A stretch of DNA of 64,000 nucleotides from Bradyrhizobium sp. 195 (GCF_023101665.1 NZ_CP082161.1:6262001-6326000), one strand, 5' to 3'. Positions 28,501-37,810 are shown, numbered from the stretch's first letter. A program made the numbers and translations. The notes: a model not told the origin generated them from the letters alone.

Positions 28501-31500
28501 TCTGATTGGTAAAACCGAGCACATCCTGGCCGGAGGCGAAGTTGCCTGTAATCGAGACCGTCGCGCCGGTCAGATTCGTACTGTCAACATCCGACACGAT
28601 CAGCGCCATATCGATCGCGGTCGTCGCCTGACCCTCGGTATAGGACAGTGAACCGCCATTGGCGTTCAGCACCGGCGCATCATTGCTGCCGGTGATGGTT
28701 ACCGTGACGATGCCGCTCGCGGTGCCGTCCTGGCTGGTGACCGTGAACTGGTCCTGCACCTGCTGGCCGGCGGTGAGCTCATCGTGGGCACCGTTGCCGG
28801 CGTAGCTCCAGGCCCCGTTGGCATCGATCGTGAAGTCGCCATAGGTCCCGTGCGCATTGCTCTGGGCGACGACATGGGCTTCGCCCATGTCGGGATCCAC
28901 AATCGTCAGCTGGCCGGAGGCGTTCAATGCGGTGGCAGTGTTGCCTTCCGTGACGGACTTCGAGTCCGAGCTGACCGTGGCCGCATCGTTGCTGCCGGTG
29001 ATGGTGACTGTGACGATGCCGCTCGCGGTGCCGTCCTGGCTGGTGACCGTGAACTGGTCCTGCACCTGCTGGCCGGCGATGAGCTCATCGTGGGCGCCGT
29101 TGCCGGTGTAGCTCCAGGCCCCGTTGGCATCGATCGAGAAGTCGCCATAGGTCCCGTGGGCGTTCGTCTGCGCCACGACATGGGCTTCGCCGCTGTCGGG
29201 ATCCACAATCGTCAGCTGGCCGGAGGCGTTCAATGCGGTGGCAGTGTTGCCTTCCGTGACGGACTTCGAGTCCGACGAGACAGTGGCCGCATCGTTGCTG
29301 CCGGTGATAGTCACCGTCACGATGCCGGTGGCGGTGCCGTCCTGGCTGGTGACCGTGAACTGATCCTGCACCTGCTGGCCGGCAGTGAGCTCATCGTGGG
29401 CGCCGTTGCCGGTGTAGCTCCAGGCGCCGTTGGCATCGATCGAGAAGTCGCCATAGGTCCCGTGGGCGTTCGTCTGCGCCACGACATGGGCTTCGCCGCT
29501 GTCGGGATCCACAATCGTCAGCTGGCCGGAGGCGTTCAATGCGGTGGCAGTGTTGCCTTCCGTGACGGACTTCGAGTCCGACGAGACAGTGGCCGCATCG
29601 TTGCTGCCGGTGATAGTCACCGTCACGATGCCGGTGGCGGTGCCGTCCTGGCTGGTGACCGTGAACTGATCCTGCACCTGCTGGCCAGCGGTGAGCTCAT
29701 CGTGGGCGCCGTTGCCGGTGTAGCTCCAGGCCCCGTTGGCATCGATCGTGAAGTCGCCATAGGCGCCGTGCGCGTTGGTCTGCGCCACGACGTGGGCTTC
29801 GCCGGTATCGGGATCCACAATCGTCAGCTGGCCGGAGGCGTTCAGTGCGGCGGCAGTGTTGCCTTCCGTGACGGACTTCGAGTCCGAACTCACGGTCGCC
29901 GCATCATTGCTGCCGGTGATGGTCACCGTCACGATGCCGCTCGCGGTGCCGTCCTGGCTGGTGACGGTGAACTGGTCCTGCACCTGCTGGCCGGCGGTGA
30001 GCTCATCGTGGGCGCCGTTGCCGGTGTAGCTCCAGGCCCCGTTGGCATCGATGGTGAAGTCGCCATAGGCGCCGTGCGCGTTGCTCTGGGCGACGACATG
30101 GGCTTCGCCGCTGTCGGGGTCGGTGATGGTGAGCTGGCCGGAGGCGTTCAATGCGGCCGCAGTGTTGCCTTCCGTGACGGACTTCGAGTCCGACGAGACC
30201 GTGGCCGCATCATTGGTGCCGGTGATGGTCACCGTCACGATGCCGCTCGCGGTGCCGTCCTGGCTGGTCACCGTGAACTGGTCCTGCACCTGCTGGCCGG
30301 CAGTGAGCTCATTGTGGGCGCCATTGCCGGTGTAGCTCCAGGCCCCGTTGGCATCGATGCTGAAGTCGCCATAGGTGCCATGGACGTTCGATTGCGCCAC
30401 GACACGGGCTTCGCCGGTGTCGGGATCCACAATCGTCAGCTGACCGCTGGTATTGAGCGCCGCCGCGGTGTCGCCCTCGGTGACGGACTTCGAGTCCGAG
30501 CTGACCGTGGCCGCATCGTTGCTGCCGGTGATGGTGACGGTCACGATGCCGCTTGCGGTGCCGTCCTGGCTGGTGACCGTGAACTGGTCCTGCACCTGCT
30601 GGCCGGCGGTGAGCTCATCGTGGGCGCCATTGCCGGTGTAGCTCCAGGCGCCGTTGGCATCGATCGAGAAGTCGCCATAGGTCCCGTGCGCGTTGCTCTG
30701 CGCCACGACATGGGCTTCGCCGGTGTCGGGATCCACAATCGTCAGCTGACCGCTGGTATTGAGCGCCGCCGCGGTATCGCCCTCGGTGACGGACTTCGAG
30801 TCCGACGAGACCGTGGCCGCATCATTGGTGCCGGTGATTGTCACCGTCACGATGCCGCTCGCGGTGCCGTCCTGGCTGGTGACCGTGAACTGGTCCTGGA
30901 CCTGCTGGCCGGCGGTGAGCTCATCGTGGGCGCCGTTGCCGGTGTAGCTCCAGGCGCCGTTGGCATCGATGCTGAAGTCGCCATAGGTGCCATGGGCGTT
31001 GGTCTGAGCCACGACATGGGCTTCGCCGCTGTCGGGATCCACAATCGTCAGCTGACCGGAGGCGTTCAGTGCGGCGGCAGTGTTGCCTTCCGTGACGGAC
31101 TTCGAGTCCGACGAGACCGTGGCCGCATCGTTGCTGCCGGTGATGGTGACCGTCACGATGCCGCTTGCGGTGCCGTCCTGGCTGGTGACCGTGAACTGGT
31201 CCTGCACCTGCTGGCCGGCAGTGAGCTCATTGTGGGCGCCATTGCCGGTGTAGCTCCAGGCGCCGCTGGCATCGATGCTGAAGTCGCCATAGGTGCCATG
31301 GACGTTCGATTGCGCCACGACATGGGCTTCGCCACTGTCGGGATCCACAATCGTCAGCTGACCGCTGGTATTGAGCGCCGCCGCGGTGTCGCCCTCGCTG
31401 ACGGACTTCGAGTCCGAGCTGACCGTGGCCGCGTCGTTGCTGCCGGTGATGGTGACCGTCACGATGCCGCTTGCGGTGCCGTCCTGGCTGGTGACCGTGA

Positions 31501-34500
31501 ACTGATCCTGCACCTGCTGGCCGGCAGTGAGCTCGTCGTGGGCGCCGTTGCCGGTGTAGCTCCAGGCCCCGTTGGCATCGATGCTGAAGTCGCCATAGGT
31601 GCCATGGACGTTCGATTGCGCCACGACACGGGCTTCGCCACTGTCGGGATCCACAATCGTCAGCTGACCGCTGGTATTGAGCGCCGCCGCGGTGTCGCCC
31701 TCGCTGACGGACTTCGAGTCCGAGCTGACCGTGGCCGCATCGTTGCTGCCCGTGATGGTGACGGTCACGATGCCGCTTGCGGTGCCGTCCTGGCTGGTGA
31801 CCGTGAACTGGTCCTGCACCTGCTGGCCGGCGGTGAGCTCATCGTGGGCGCCATTGCCGGTGTAGCTCCAGGCGCCGTTGGCATCGATGCTGAAGTCGCC
31901 ATAGGTCCCGTGCGCGTTGCTCTGCGCCACGACGTGGGCTTCGCCGGTGTCGGGATCCACAATCGTCAGCTGACCGCTGGTATTGAGCGCCGCCGCGGTA
32001 TCGCCCTCGGTGACGGACTTCGAGTCCGACGAGACCGTGGCCGCATCATTGGTGCCGGTGATGGTGACTGTGACGATGCCGCTCGCGGTGCCGTCCTGGC
32101 TGGTCACCGTGAACTGGTCCTGCACCTGCTGGCCAGCTGTGAGCTCGTCATGGGCGCCGTTGCCGGTGTAGCTCCAGGCCCCGTTGGCATCGATCGAGAA
32201 GTCGCCATAGGCGCCGTGCGCGTTGGTCTGAGCCACGACATGGGCTTCGCCGCTGTCGGGATCCACAATCGTCAGCTGACCGGAGGCGTTCAGTGCGGCG
32301 GCAGTGTTGCCTTCCGTGACGGACTTCGAGTCCGAGCTGACCGTCGCCGCATCGTTGCTGCCGGTGATAGTCACCGTCACGATGCCGCTCGCGGTGCCGT
32401 CCTGGCTGGTCACCGTGAACTGATCCTGCACCTGCTGGCCGGCGGTGAGCTCATCATGGGCGCCGTTGCCGATGTAGCTCCAGGCCCCGTTGGCATCGAT
32501 GGTGAAGTCGCCATAGGTCCCGTGGACATTGCTCTGGGCGACGACATGGGCTTCGCCGCTGTCGGGATCCACGATCGTCAGCTGGCCGGAGGCGTTCAGT
32601 GCGGCGGCGGTGTTGCCTTCCGTGACGGACTTCGAGTCCGAACTCACGGTCGCCGCATCATTGCTGCCGGTGATGGTGACGGTCACGATGCCGCTCGCGG
32701 TGCCGTCCTGGCTGGTCACCGTGAACTGGTCCTGGACCTGCTGGCCGGCGGTGAGCTCGTCATGGGCGCCGTTGCCGGTGTAGCTCCAGGCCCCGTTGGC
32801 ATCGATCGTGAAGTCGCCATAGGTCCCGTGCGCGTTGGTCTGCGCGACGACGTGGGCTTCGCCGCTGTCGGGATCCACAATCGTCAGCTGACCGCTGGTA
32901 TTGAGCGCCGCCGCGGTGTCGCCCTCGGTGACGGACTTCGAGTCCGAGCTGACCGTGGCCGCATCGTTGCTGCCGGTGATAGTCACCGTCACGATGCCGG
33001 TGGCGGTGCCGTCCTGGCTGGTGACCGTGAACTGATCCTGCACCTGCTGGCCGGCAGTGAGCTCATCGTGGGCGCCGTTGCCGGTGTAGCTCCAGGCCCC
33101 GTTGGCATCGATCGAGAAGTCGCCATAGGTGCCGTGCGCGTTGGTCTGGGCCACGACATGGGCTTCGCCGGTATCGGGATCCACAATCGTCAGCTGGCCG
33201 GAGGCGTTCAATGCGGCCGCAGTGTTGCCTTCCGTGACGGACTTCGAGTCCGAACTCACGGTCGCCGCATCATTGGTGCCGGTGATGGTCACCGTCACGA
33301 TGCCGCTCGCGGTGCCGTCCTGGCTGGTCACCGTGAACTGGTCCTGCACCTGCTGGCCGGCGGTGAGCTCATCGTGGGCGCCGTTGCCGGTGTAGCTCCA
33401 GGCCCCGTTGGCATCGATCGAGAAGTCGCCATAGGTCCCGTGCGCGTTGGTCTGGGCCACGACATGGGCTTCGCCGGTATCGGGATCCACAATCGTCAGC
33501 TGGCCGGAGGCGTTCAATGCGGCCGCAGTGTTGCCTTCCGTGACGGACTTCGAGTCCGAACTCACGGTCGCCGCATCGTTGCTGCCGGTGATGGTCACCG
33601 TCACCGTACCGCTTGCGGTGCCGTCCTGGCTGGTGACCGTGAACTGATCCTGCACCTGCTGGCCGGCGGTGAGCTCATCGTGGGCGCCGTTGCCGGTGTA
33701 GCTCCAGGCCCCGTTGGCATCGATCGTGAAGTCGCCATAGGCGCCGTGCGCGTTGGTCTGGGCCACGACATGGGCTTCGCCGGTATCGGGATCCACAATC
33801 GTCAGCTGGCCGGAGGCGTTCAATGCGGCCGCAGTGTTGCCTTCCGTGACGGACTTCGAGTCCGAACTCACGGTCGCCGCATCATTGGTGCCGGTGATGG
33901 TCACCGTCACGATGCCGCTCGCGGTGCCGTCCTGGCTGGTCACCGTGAACTGGTCCTGCACCTGCTGGCCGGCGGTGAGCTCGTCATGGGCGCCGTTGCC
34001 GGTGTAGCTCCAGGCCCCGTTGGCATCGATGCTGAAGTCGCCATAGGTGCCATGGACGTTCGATTGCGCCGCGACATGGGCCTGGCCCGTGTCGGGGTCG
34101 GTGATGGTGAGCTGACCGGAGGCGTTCAATGCGGCGGCAGTGTCGCCTTCCGTGACGGACTTCGAGTCCGAAGAGACCGTGGCCGCATCGTTGGTGCCGG
34201 TGATGGTCACCGTCACGATGCCGCTCGCGGTGCCGTCCTGGCTGGTCACCGTGAACTGGTCCTGGACCTGCTGGCCGGCGATGAGCTCGTCGTGGGCACC
34301 GTTGCCGGTGTAGCTCCAGGCCCCGTTGGCATCGATCGTGAAGTCGCCATAGGTCCCGTGGACATTGCTCTGCGCGACGACGTGGGCTTCGCCGCTGTCG
34401 GGATCCACAATCGTCAGCTGACCGCTGGTGTTGAGCGCCGCCGCGGTGTCGCCCTCGGTGACGGACTTCGAGTCCGACGAGACCGTGGCCGCATCATTGC

Positions 34501-36256
34501 TGCCGGTGATGGTCACCGTCACCGTACCGGTGGCGGTGCCGTCCTGGCTGGTGACCGTGAACTGGTCCTGCACCTGCTGGCCAGCGGTGAGCTCATTGTG
34601 GGCGCCGTTGCCGGTGTAGCTCCAGGCGCCGTTGGCATCGATGCTGAAGTCGCCATAGGTCCCGTGGACATTGCTCTGGGCGACGACGTGGGCTTCGCCG
34701 CTGTCGGGATCCACAATCGTCAGCTGGCCGGAGGCGTTCAATGCGGCCGCAGCGTCGCCTTCCGTGACGGACTTCGAGTCCGAACTCACGGTCGCCGCAT
34801 CGTTGCTGCCGGTGATGGTCACCGTCACGATGCCGCTCGCGGTGCCGTCCTGGCTGGTCACCGTGAACTGATCCTGCACCTGCTGGCCGGCGATGAGCTC
34901 ATTGTGGGCGCCGTTACCGGTGTAGCTCCAGGCCCCGTTGGCATCGATGGTGAAGTCGCCGTAGGTCCCGTGCTCGTTCGTCTGCGCCACGACGTGGGCT
35001 TCGCCCGTGTCGGGATCCACAATCGTCAGCTGGCCGGAGGCGTTCAATGCGGTGGCAGTGTTGCCTTCCGTGACGGACTTCGAGTCCGAAGAGACCGTGG
35101 CCGCATCGTTGCTGCCGGTGATGGTGACCGTCACCGTGCCGCTCGCGGTGCCGTCCTGGCTGGTGACCGTGAACTGGTCCTGCACCTGCTGGCCGGCAGT
35201 GAGTTCGTCATGGGCGCCGTTGCCGGTGTAGCTCCAGGCGCCGTTGGCATCGATCGTGAAGTCGCCGTAGGTGCCGTGCGCGTTGGTCTGCGCGACGACA
35301 TGGGCCTGGCCCGTATCGGGATCCACAATCGTCAACTGACCGCTCGTGTTGAGCGCGGAGGCGGCATTACCCTCGGTGACGGACTTCGCCTCGGAAGAGA
35401 CCGTGGCAGCATCATTGGTGCCGGTGATCGTGACCGTCACCGTCTGGGTGGCTGTCGAGCCGTGGCCGTCATTGATCGTCACCACGAAGCTTTCGGTGAC
35501 GGTCTGGCCCGCAGCGAGGTATTGCGCAGCCGCGTTGTTCAAATTGTAGTGCCACTGCACCGCGCCGTTGGCCGAATTGGCCGCCTCATTGACAGGATCG
35601 AGCGAGAAGGCGCCGAGAGAAGTGGTATTGGAAGAGGCTGCCGCGAACGAGGCCGAATGCGTGTCGCTGAGATCGGCGTCGTTGAAACTGATAGTGCCGG
35701 CCGCGCTCTGCGAATCCGAGAGATCGGGTGTGGCATTCGCGTCTTCTACCACCGAGCCGCTTTGCGGACTTGACGTGATGAAGACCGAGTCGTTTGCGCC
35801 ATTGAACTGGAGTGTCACGGTCGCCCAACTGAGCGTGCCATTGCCCAGCTGGATGGCGTAGGTGAATGTGTCAGTCAGCGTTTGCCCGGCCGCCAGCGCC
35901 TGAAGCTGAATGTTGATGTCGCCCTTGTCGTAATGAACGGTGCCGTCCGCTTCGATCCAGATGCGTGCGCCGAGGGCGCTGCGGTCACCGGTTGCGGCCA
36001 TTCCGGCGGCATCACTGCTGTACGCGACATCTTTGACCAGCAAGTCCGCCGGTGCGTAGTTCTTGGTGGATGCGGAGGAGCTCGTTCCATTGTCCAGGGA
36101 GAACAGCGTCTTGGCCGCACCCCCAAGGTCATTTGCCAGCACGTTCAAGATGAGAATGTTGCTGGCGTCCTCCGTAAACGAGAAACTGTCCGTGTTGGCT
36201 TGCGGAGTATTGCCGAACGAAACCGTGCTGCCGCCGCCCGTTGTCTGCGTCGCCAT
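25523..36256 (-). CDS. Giant VCBS-repeat, RTX-containing adhesin
   Basis: One 3,577-residue frame. Residues 1-280 hold a non-identical N-terminal region with two VCBS-like units (TFTYAIQLGNG, SFVVTINDGHG). Residues 281-2524 are 22 VCBS-type repeats of exactly 102 residues, each with SVTEGNTAAALNASGQLTI, a DP(D)xGEAHVVAQ strand and AGQQVQDQFTVTSQDGTA. After that come cadherin-like units (NDAPVLNANGG, VNDAPVNTVPG), an RTX calcium-binding block (GGAGNGADRIVGGGGADAL, DNA about 27,380-27,520) and a beta-helix-like C-terminus. No signal peptide is seen, so type I secretion through the C-terminus is expected, but no ABC/HlyD/TolC genes adjoin. AGAGGA precedes the ATG. Likely a surface or biofilm adhesin. 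Confidence 0.9.
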   Translation of the reverse strand: MATQTTGGGSTVSFGNTPQANTDSFSFTEDASNILILNVLANDLGGAAKTLFSLDNGTSSSASTKNYAPADLLVKDVAYSSDAAGMAATGDRSALGARIWIEADGTVHYDKGDINIQLQALAAGQTLTDTFTYAIQLGNGTLSWATVTLQFNGANDSVFITSSPQSGSVVEDANATPDLSDSQSAAGTISFNDADLSDTHSASFAAASSNTTSLGAFSLDPVNEAANSANGAVQWHYNLNNAAAQYLAAGQTVTESFVVTINDGHGSTATQTVTVTITGTNDAATVSSEAKSVTEGNAASALNTSGQLTIVDPDTGQAHVVAQTNAHGTYGDFTIDANGAWSYTGNGAHDELTAGQQVQDQFTVTSQDGTASGTVTVTITGSNDAATVSSDSKSVTEGNTATALNASGQLTIVDPDTGEAHVVAQTNEHGTYGDFTIDANGAWSYTGNGAHNELIAGQQVQDQFTVTSQDGTASGIVTVTITGSNDAATVSSDSKSVTEGDAAAALNASGQLTIVDPDSGEAHVVAQSNVHGTYGDFSIDANGAWSYTGNGAHNELTAGQQVQDQFTVTSQDGTATGTVTVTITGSNDAATVSSDSKSVTEGDTAAALNTSGQLTIVDPDSGEAHVVAQSNVHGTYGDFTIDANGAWSYTGNGAHDELIAGQQVQDQFTVTSQDGTASGIVTVTITGTNDAATVSSDSKSVTEGDTAAALNASGQLTITDPDTGQAHVAAQSNVHGTYGDFSIDANGAWSYTGNGAHDELTAGQQVQDQFTVTSQDGTASGIVTVTITGTNDAATVSSDSKSVTEGNTAAALNASGQLTIVDPDTGEAHVVAQTNAHGAYGDFTIDANGAWSYTGNGAHDELTAGQQVQDQFTVTSQDGTASGTVTVTITGSNDAATVSSDSKSVTEGNTAAALNASGQLTIVDPDTGEAHVVAQTNAHGTYGDFSIDANGAWSYTGNGAHDELTAGQQVQDQFTVTSQDGTASGIVTVTITGTNDAATVSSDSKSVTEGNTAAALNASGQLTIVDPDTGEAHVVAQTNAHGTYGDFSIDANGAWSYTGNGAHDELTAGQQVQDQFTVTSQDGTATGIVTVTITGSNDAATVSSDSKSVTEGDTAAALNTSGQLTIVDPDSGEAHVVAQTNAHGTYGDFTIDANGAWSYTGNGAHDELTAGQQVQDQFTVTSQDGTASGIVTVTITGSNDAATVSSDSKSVTEGNTAAALNASGQLTIVDPDSGEAHVVAQSNVHGTYGDFTIDANGAWSYIGNGAHDELTAGQQVQDQFTVTSQDGTASGIVTVTITGSNDAATVSSDSKSVTEGNTAAALNASGQLTIVDPDSGEAHVVAQTNAHGAYGDFSIDANGAWSYTGNGAHDELTAGQQVQDQFTVTSQDGTASGIVTVTITGTNDAATVSSDSKSVTEGDTAAALNTSGQLTIVDPDTGEAHVVAQSNAHGTYGDFSIDANGAWSYTGNGAHDELTAGQQVQDQFTVTSQDGTASGIVTVTITGSNDAATVSSDSKSVSEGDTAAALNTSGQLTIVDPDSGEARVVAQSNVHGTYGDFSIDANGAWSYTGNGAHDELTAGQQVQDQFTVTSQDGTASGIVTVTITGSNDAATVSSDSKSVSEGDTAAALNTSGQLTIVDPDSGEAHVVAQSNVHGTYGDFSIDASGAWSYTGNGAHNELTAGQQVQDQFTVTSQDGTASGIVTVTITGSNDAATVSSDSKSVTEGNTAAALNASGQLTIVDPDSGEAHVVAQTNAHGTYGDFSIDANGAWSYTGNGAHDELTAGQQVQDQFTVTSQDGTASGIVTVTITGTNDAATVSSDSKSVTEGDTAAALNTSGQLTIVDPDTGEAHVVAQSNAHGTYGDFSIDANGAWSYTGNGAHDELTAGQQVQDQFTVTSQDGTASGIVTVTITGSNDAATVSSDSKSVTEGDTAAALNTSGQLTIVDPDTGEARVVAQSNVHGTYGDFSIDANGAWSYTGNGAHNELTAGQQVQDQFTVTSQDGTASGIVTVTITGTNDAATVSSDSKSVTEGNTAAALNASGQLTITDPDSGEAHVVAQSNAHGAYGDFTIDANGAWSYTGNGAHDELTAGQQVQDQFTVTSQDGTASGIVTVTITGSNDAATVSSDSKSVTEGNTAAALNASGQLTIVDPDTGEAHVVAQTNAHGAYGDFTIDANGAWSYTGNGAHDELTAGQQVQDQFTVTSQDGTATGIVTVTITGSNDAATVSSDSKSVTEGNTATALNASGQLTIVDPDSGEAHVVAQTNAHGTYGDFSIDANGAWSYTGNGAHDELTAGQQVQDQFTVTSQDGTATGIVTVTITGSNDAATVSSDSKSVTEGNTATALNASGQLTIVDPDSGEAHVVAQTNAHGTYGDFSIDANGAWSYTGNGAHDELIAGQQVQDQFTVTSQDGTASGIVTVTITGSNDAATVSSDSKSVTEGNTATALNASGQLTIVDPDMGEAHVVAQSNAHGTYGDFTIDANGAWSYAGNGAHDELTAGQQVQDQFTVTSQDGTASGIVTVTITGSNDAPVLNANGGSLSYTEGQATTAIDMALIVSDVDSTNLTGATVSITGNFASGQDVLGFTNQNGIIGSYNASTGVLTLTGSSSVANYQAALRSVTYSNSGDNPSGATRTISYQVDDGQTASHASNIVSSTVAVIPVNDAPVNTVPGAQTTNVNTTKAITGLSIFDADSDGASETITLSVTNGTLTVSGGTAGISGSGTSTVTLTGTLSAINSTLASTVNYVPTSNFAGTSTLTMTTNDNGHTGAGGGLTDVDTVTISVTSPSPFALTTGTDTVFYVSGTNTVTGTQSPLTLNNGDMLTGGSGTDTLALSGGGLGPFTFGDGAGSIGLTNFETISLSDSNSGNHTDVLTFLSTFQNGGTLTIDGSGITGNGDLVVDASAVTSGSFVIMGSSGNGGDDTLKGGSSNDTINGGAGNGADRIVGGGGADALTGGGGNDTFAYLAVTDAGDRITDFSTSGDKLEFTVTAGRFVIGDADTTVENVRTGNNAAINLANTEVGVKTDASVTTATVQSTINGYSNITTGALFVFHNSTVGHAQVYYDPNPSVAGGAILVADLDNLTTLASITGAFSAADFAFGTALAPAGVSGQPINLGLTDSPANEGQFATVTVASMPAGWTLNGGTLLPDGKWTIETTDVSSLTVTSPVSFAGALHLDVTVTRMQPDGSAVIETFADNVEAFAAGSAIIAISGDDYLTASSDSDLLVFSQPIGHDVIYNFEMAHDQIDLIGYAGFKTFADVQAHLSTDNDGNAVIALADGQTITLDGVDAGSLAADDFVFDFKPIVDNAATMTIGNGALLPLSGNIHNTGTISLNSTGAETDLQLVGHGVLLEGGGQVLLSDNSENTVSGAVSDVTLTNVDNTISGAGQLGEGTLTLVNQGTIIATGTNALEIDTGDNTVVNSGTITASGSGGLVIDSNVDNSGLLWAHGANITLNGSVSGSGTALMDGVATIEFGAASSAHVALDAAATGTIVLHDSFDFSGVVSGFDGNDHLDLLDVAFGTGTTASYVANQAGTGGILSVTDGVHTANISLLGQYDPASFQTEADKNMGTLISYHEYLV
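28685..35416 (-). repeat. 22 tandem 306-bp repeats inside the adhesin gene
   Basis: The array is exactly 22 x 306 bp, counted from the NDAATVSS boundary of each protein unit. Units differ at a few recurring sites: GNTAAALNAS or GDTAAALNTS, DTGEA or DSGEA, QTNAHG or QSNVHG, FTIDAN or FSIDAN, and GSN or GTN at the end. The variants recur in mosaic combinations across the array, which points to repeated duplication and gene conversion. The array is open on the opposite strand as well. Confidence 0.95.
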
Positions 36257-37078
36257 AGCTTAAATCCTCTGGATGATGCGCCGTCCGCATTCACGGACCG
36301 GCACAAATTGCACAATGGCGCGGGGATGATCGGCCGTTGCCTTACCTACGCTGCTGAAGAAAAATGCCGAGCTGCTCAGCATGCCTGCCGTCCTGCTCAT
36401 CGCTTCGAAAATGTGCAAACAGAACATGTGCCGCTCAGCCCGGTTTGGGGCTGAGGTCGCCCCGAGCTTGCGGGCGGATGTCGCGTGCATGATCGCGCGC
36501 CTGACAGCCGCCATGTTTGCAAACCGCAAACCTGGCTGGATCGAGAGATCGCAAATTGACGGAGAAGAATTCGAAATTGCCCGAGCCCGAGTGAACATTG
36601 CTACAAAATGCCTGCACGTCATTCGCAACCCTCGTCTGCCAATGCCGAGCAGAGAGCGTCGCCGCAAAATCAATTCACGCAAATTGGTAGCGCTCGCTCG
36701 GACGGCGATAGGTCCGCCCCAGCGACAATCCCTGCCAAGTTAAGCGAAAGATCTAGCGGTTCCCCCTGCCCCATCGTGGCCGGTGCTTGGCCGCCCACGT
36801 TTTGGCAATTATTGATTCTGCAATACTCGCGGCTTCAGAAGCGACACCGTGATCAAGAAGCCACACGATCGCCCACTCCTGATTAAATCAAACCTATTTT
36901 AAATTAAAGCTCAAGTCCATTTATTTGTCTATTAGACAGATTTAATTATTAATGCATCGAAATCAATAACAAGGAGGCTCTTGCGCCCCTCCTTGCGAGG
37001 AGACACCGGAATTTTACGGCTTTTCTCAGAGATGCACTCGGTCCGCGAGATGATCTTTGCCTCGCGTGGATCATTAAT
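36257..37078. other. Upstream region of the adhesin gene, no clear gene
   Basis: Frames here (for example 36381-36743 plus, 36260-36682 minus) show no family features. An AT-rich island spans about 36,885-36,970. It holds a dyad TGTCTA-T-TAGACA (36926-36938). A hairpin AAGGAGG (36971-36977) / CCTCCTT (36988-36994) follows. The AT-rich part is probably a regulatory or nucleoid-protein-bound zone about 650 bases ahead of the adhesin start. Confidence 0.45.
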
Positions 37079-37285
37079 CTACGCACCCGACGCGATCCAG
37101 GCCCACCGCCGTGAAGCGGCGAACTTGGCTTTCACTGTGTTGCTGATCATCCTGGTCGGGTCAGTGTAGCGGTCCTTGTCGCCCGGGTGCACGTTCCACA
37201 GCGTGAGACCATCGCGGGGCTCAATGGTGGTGCGCTCTAAGAGCGAGGCGCCTAGCCAGACCGCTAGCGCAATCCAATGGCTGGG
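37079..37285 (-). pseudogene. Coding remnant of unknown family
   Basis: A 68-codon open frame on the minus strand runs from a stop at 37286-37288 to TAG at 37079-37081 without a plausible start codon near its 5' end. It reads as ordinary protein (LLERTTIEPRDGLTLWNVHP, then KDRYTDPTRMIS) with GC-rich third positions. It is probably the 3' end of a gene whose front is lost. I do not recognise the family. Confidence 0.35.
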
Positions 37286-37539
37286 TTATGGCTCGGTCGC
37301 CGACGCAAGCGTCCTGGAGTGCGGCGACAAGAATCCTCGGTTGGGATTTCTGACATTGCGATAGTCGCGCACGAAGCTTCGCATCTCGTGTTGCTGTCCC
37401 GCGCACGTTTCTCATTCGCTTTACCGCGCAATGGGGCCCCGGCGAGCAAGCATTCGAAAACGATGTGAAGCTTAAACCGAAACCAGTTCCCGTTCGGCTC
37501 ACAAAGGGAACCAGATAGACCGCCATTAAATGAGAAATT

Positions 37540-37558
37540 TGATTATTGTATATAATCA
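37540..37558. promoter_or_regulatory. Operator-like dyad upstream of a 45-residue gene
   Basis: TGATTAT (37540-37546) and ATAATCA (37552-37558) are exact 7-bp complements with a 5-base spacer, 57 bases before the ATG at 37615. Just upstream, 37523-37532 is CCATTAAATG, the same ten bases found at the pilin promoter dyad (25103-25112). Confidence 0.4.
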
Positions 37559-37614
37559 TGATGACTCCAACGCGAAATTGAAAAATATGTTTGGGGAAAA
37601 CATGGGAGGTTGAA

Positions 37615-37752
37615 ATGGAAGCTGCCCGCCGCTTTCGTGCAATGGCGTTGCTTTGCCGACAGACTGCCGCACTCCAACCCGAGAGAAGCTGGAAACTGCT
37701 TGCAGAGGCAGAGTACTGGGAGCATCTGGCAGCTGCGGCTTTAGCTCATTGA
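37615..37752 (+). CDS. Small 45-residue protein
   Basis: This short gene is supported by a strong GGGAGGT ribosome-binding site (37604-37610) four bases before the ATG. The product is an amphipathic alanine-rich helix protein (MEAARRFRAMALLCRQTAAL, then RSWKLLAEAEYWEHLAA). Very similar short proteins with a WKLLAEAE-type core are typical of Bradyrhizobium genomes, from general familiarity. Function unknown. The upstream dyad suggests regulated expression. Confidence 0.6.
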   Translation: MEAARRFRAMALLCRQTAALQPERSWKLLAEAEYWEHLAAAALAH

Positions 37753-37810
37753 GCTTTTGCCTTTCGCTTTTCGTCGACTTCTTACTCCAAGTCATTTTCT
37801 GAGGCATGTG

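Noticed and set aside
28685..35416. CRISPR array or satellite DNA
   Set aside because: The unit is 306 bp with no spacers, is wholly coding and in frame, and encodes VCBS domains.
28784..35773. 2,329-codon plus-strand frame opposite the adhesin
   Set aside because: It is the complement of the 306-bp repeat, keeps open only because the period is a multiple of three, and has no ribosome site, family or codon pattern of its own. Listed as a finding only for its origin.
36381..36743. 120-codon plus-strand frame upstream of the adhesin
   Set aside because: It overlaps an equally long minus-strand frame, neither with a ribosome site, domain or consistent third-position GC.
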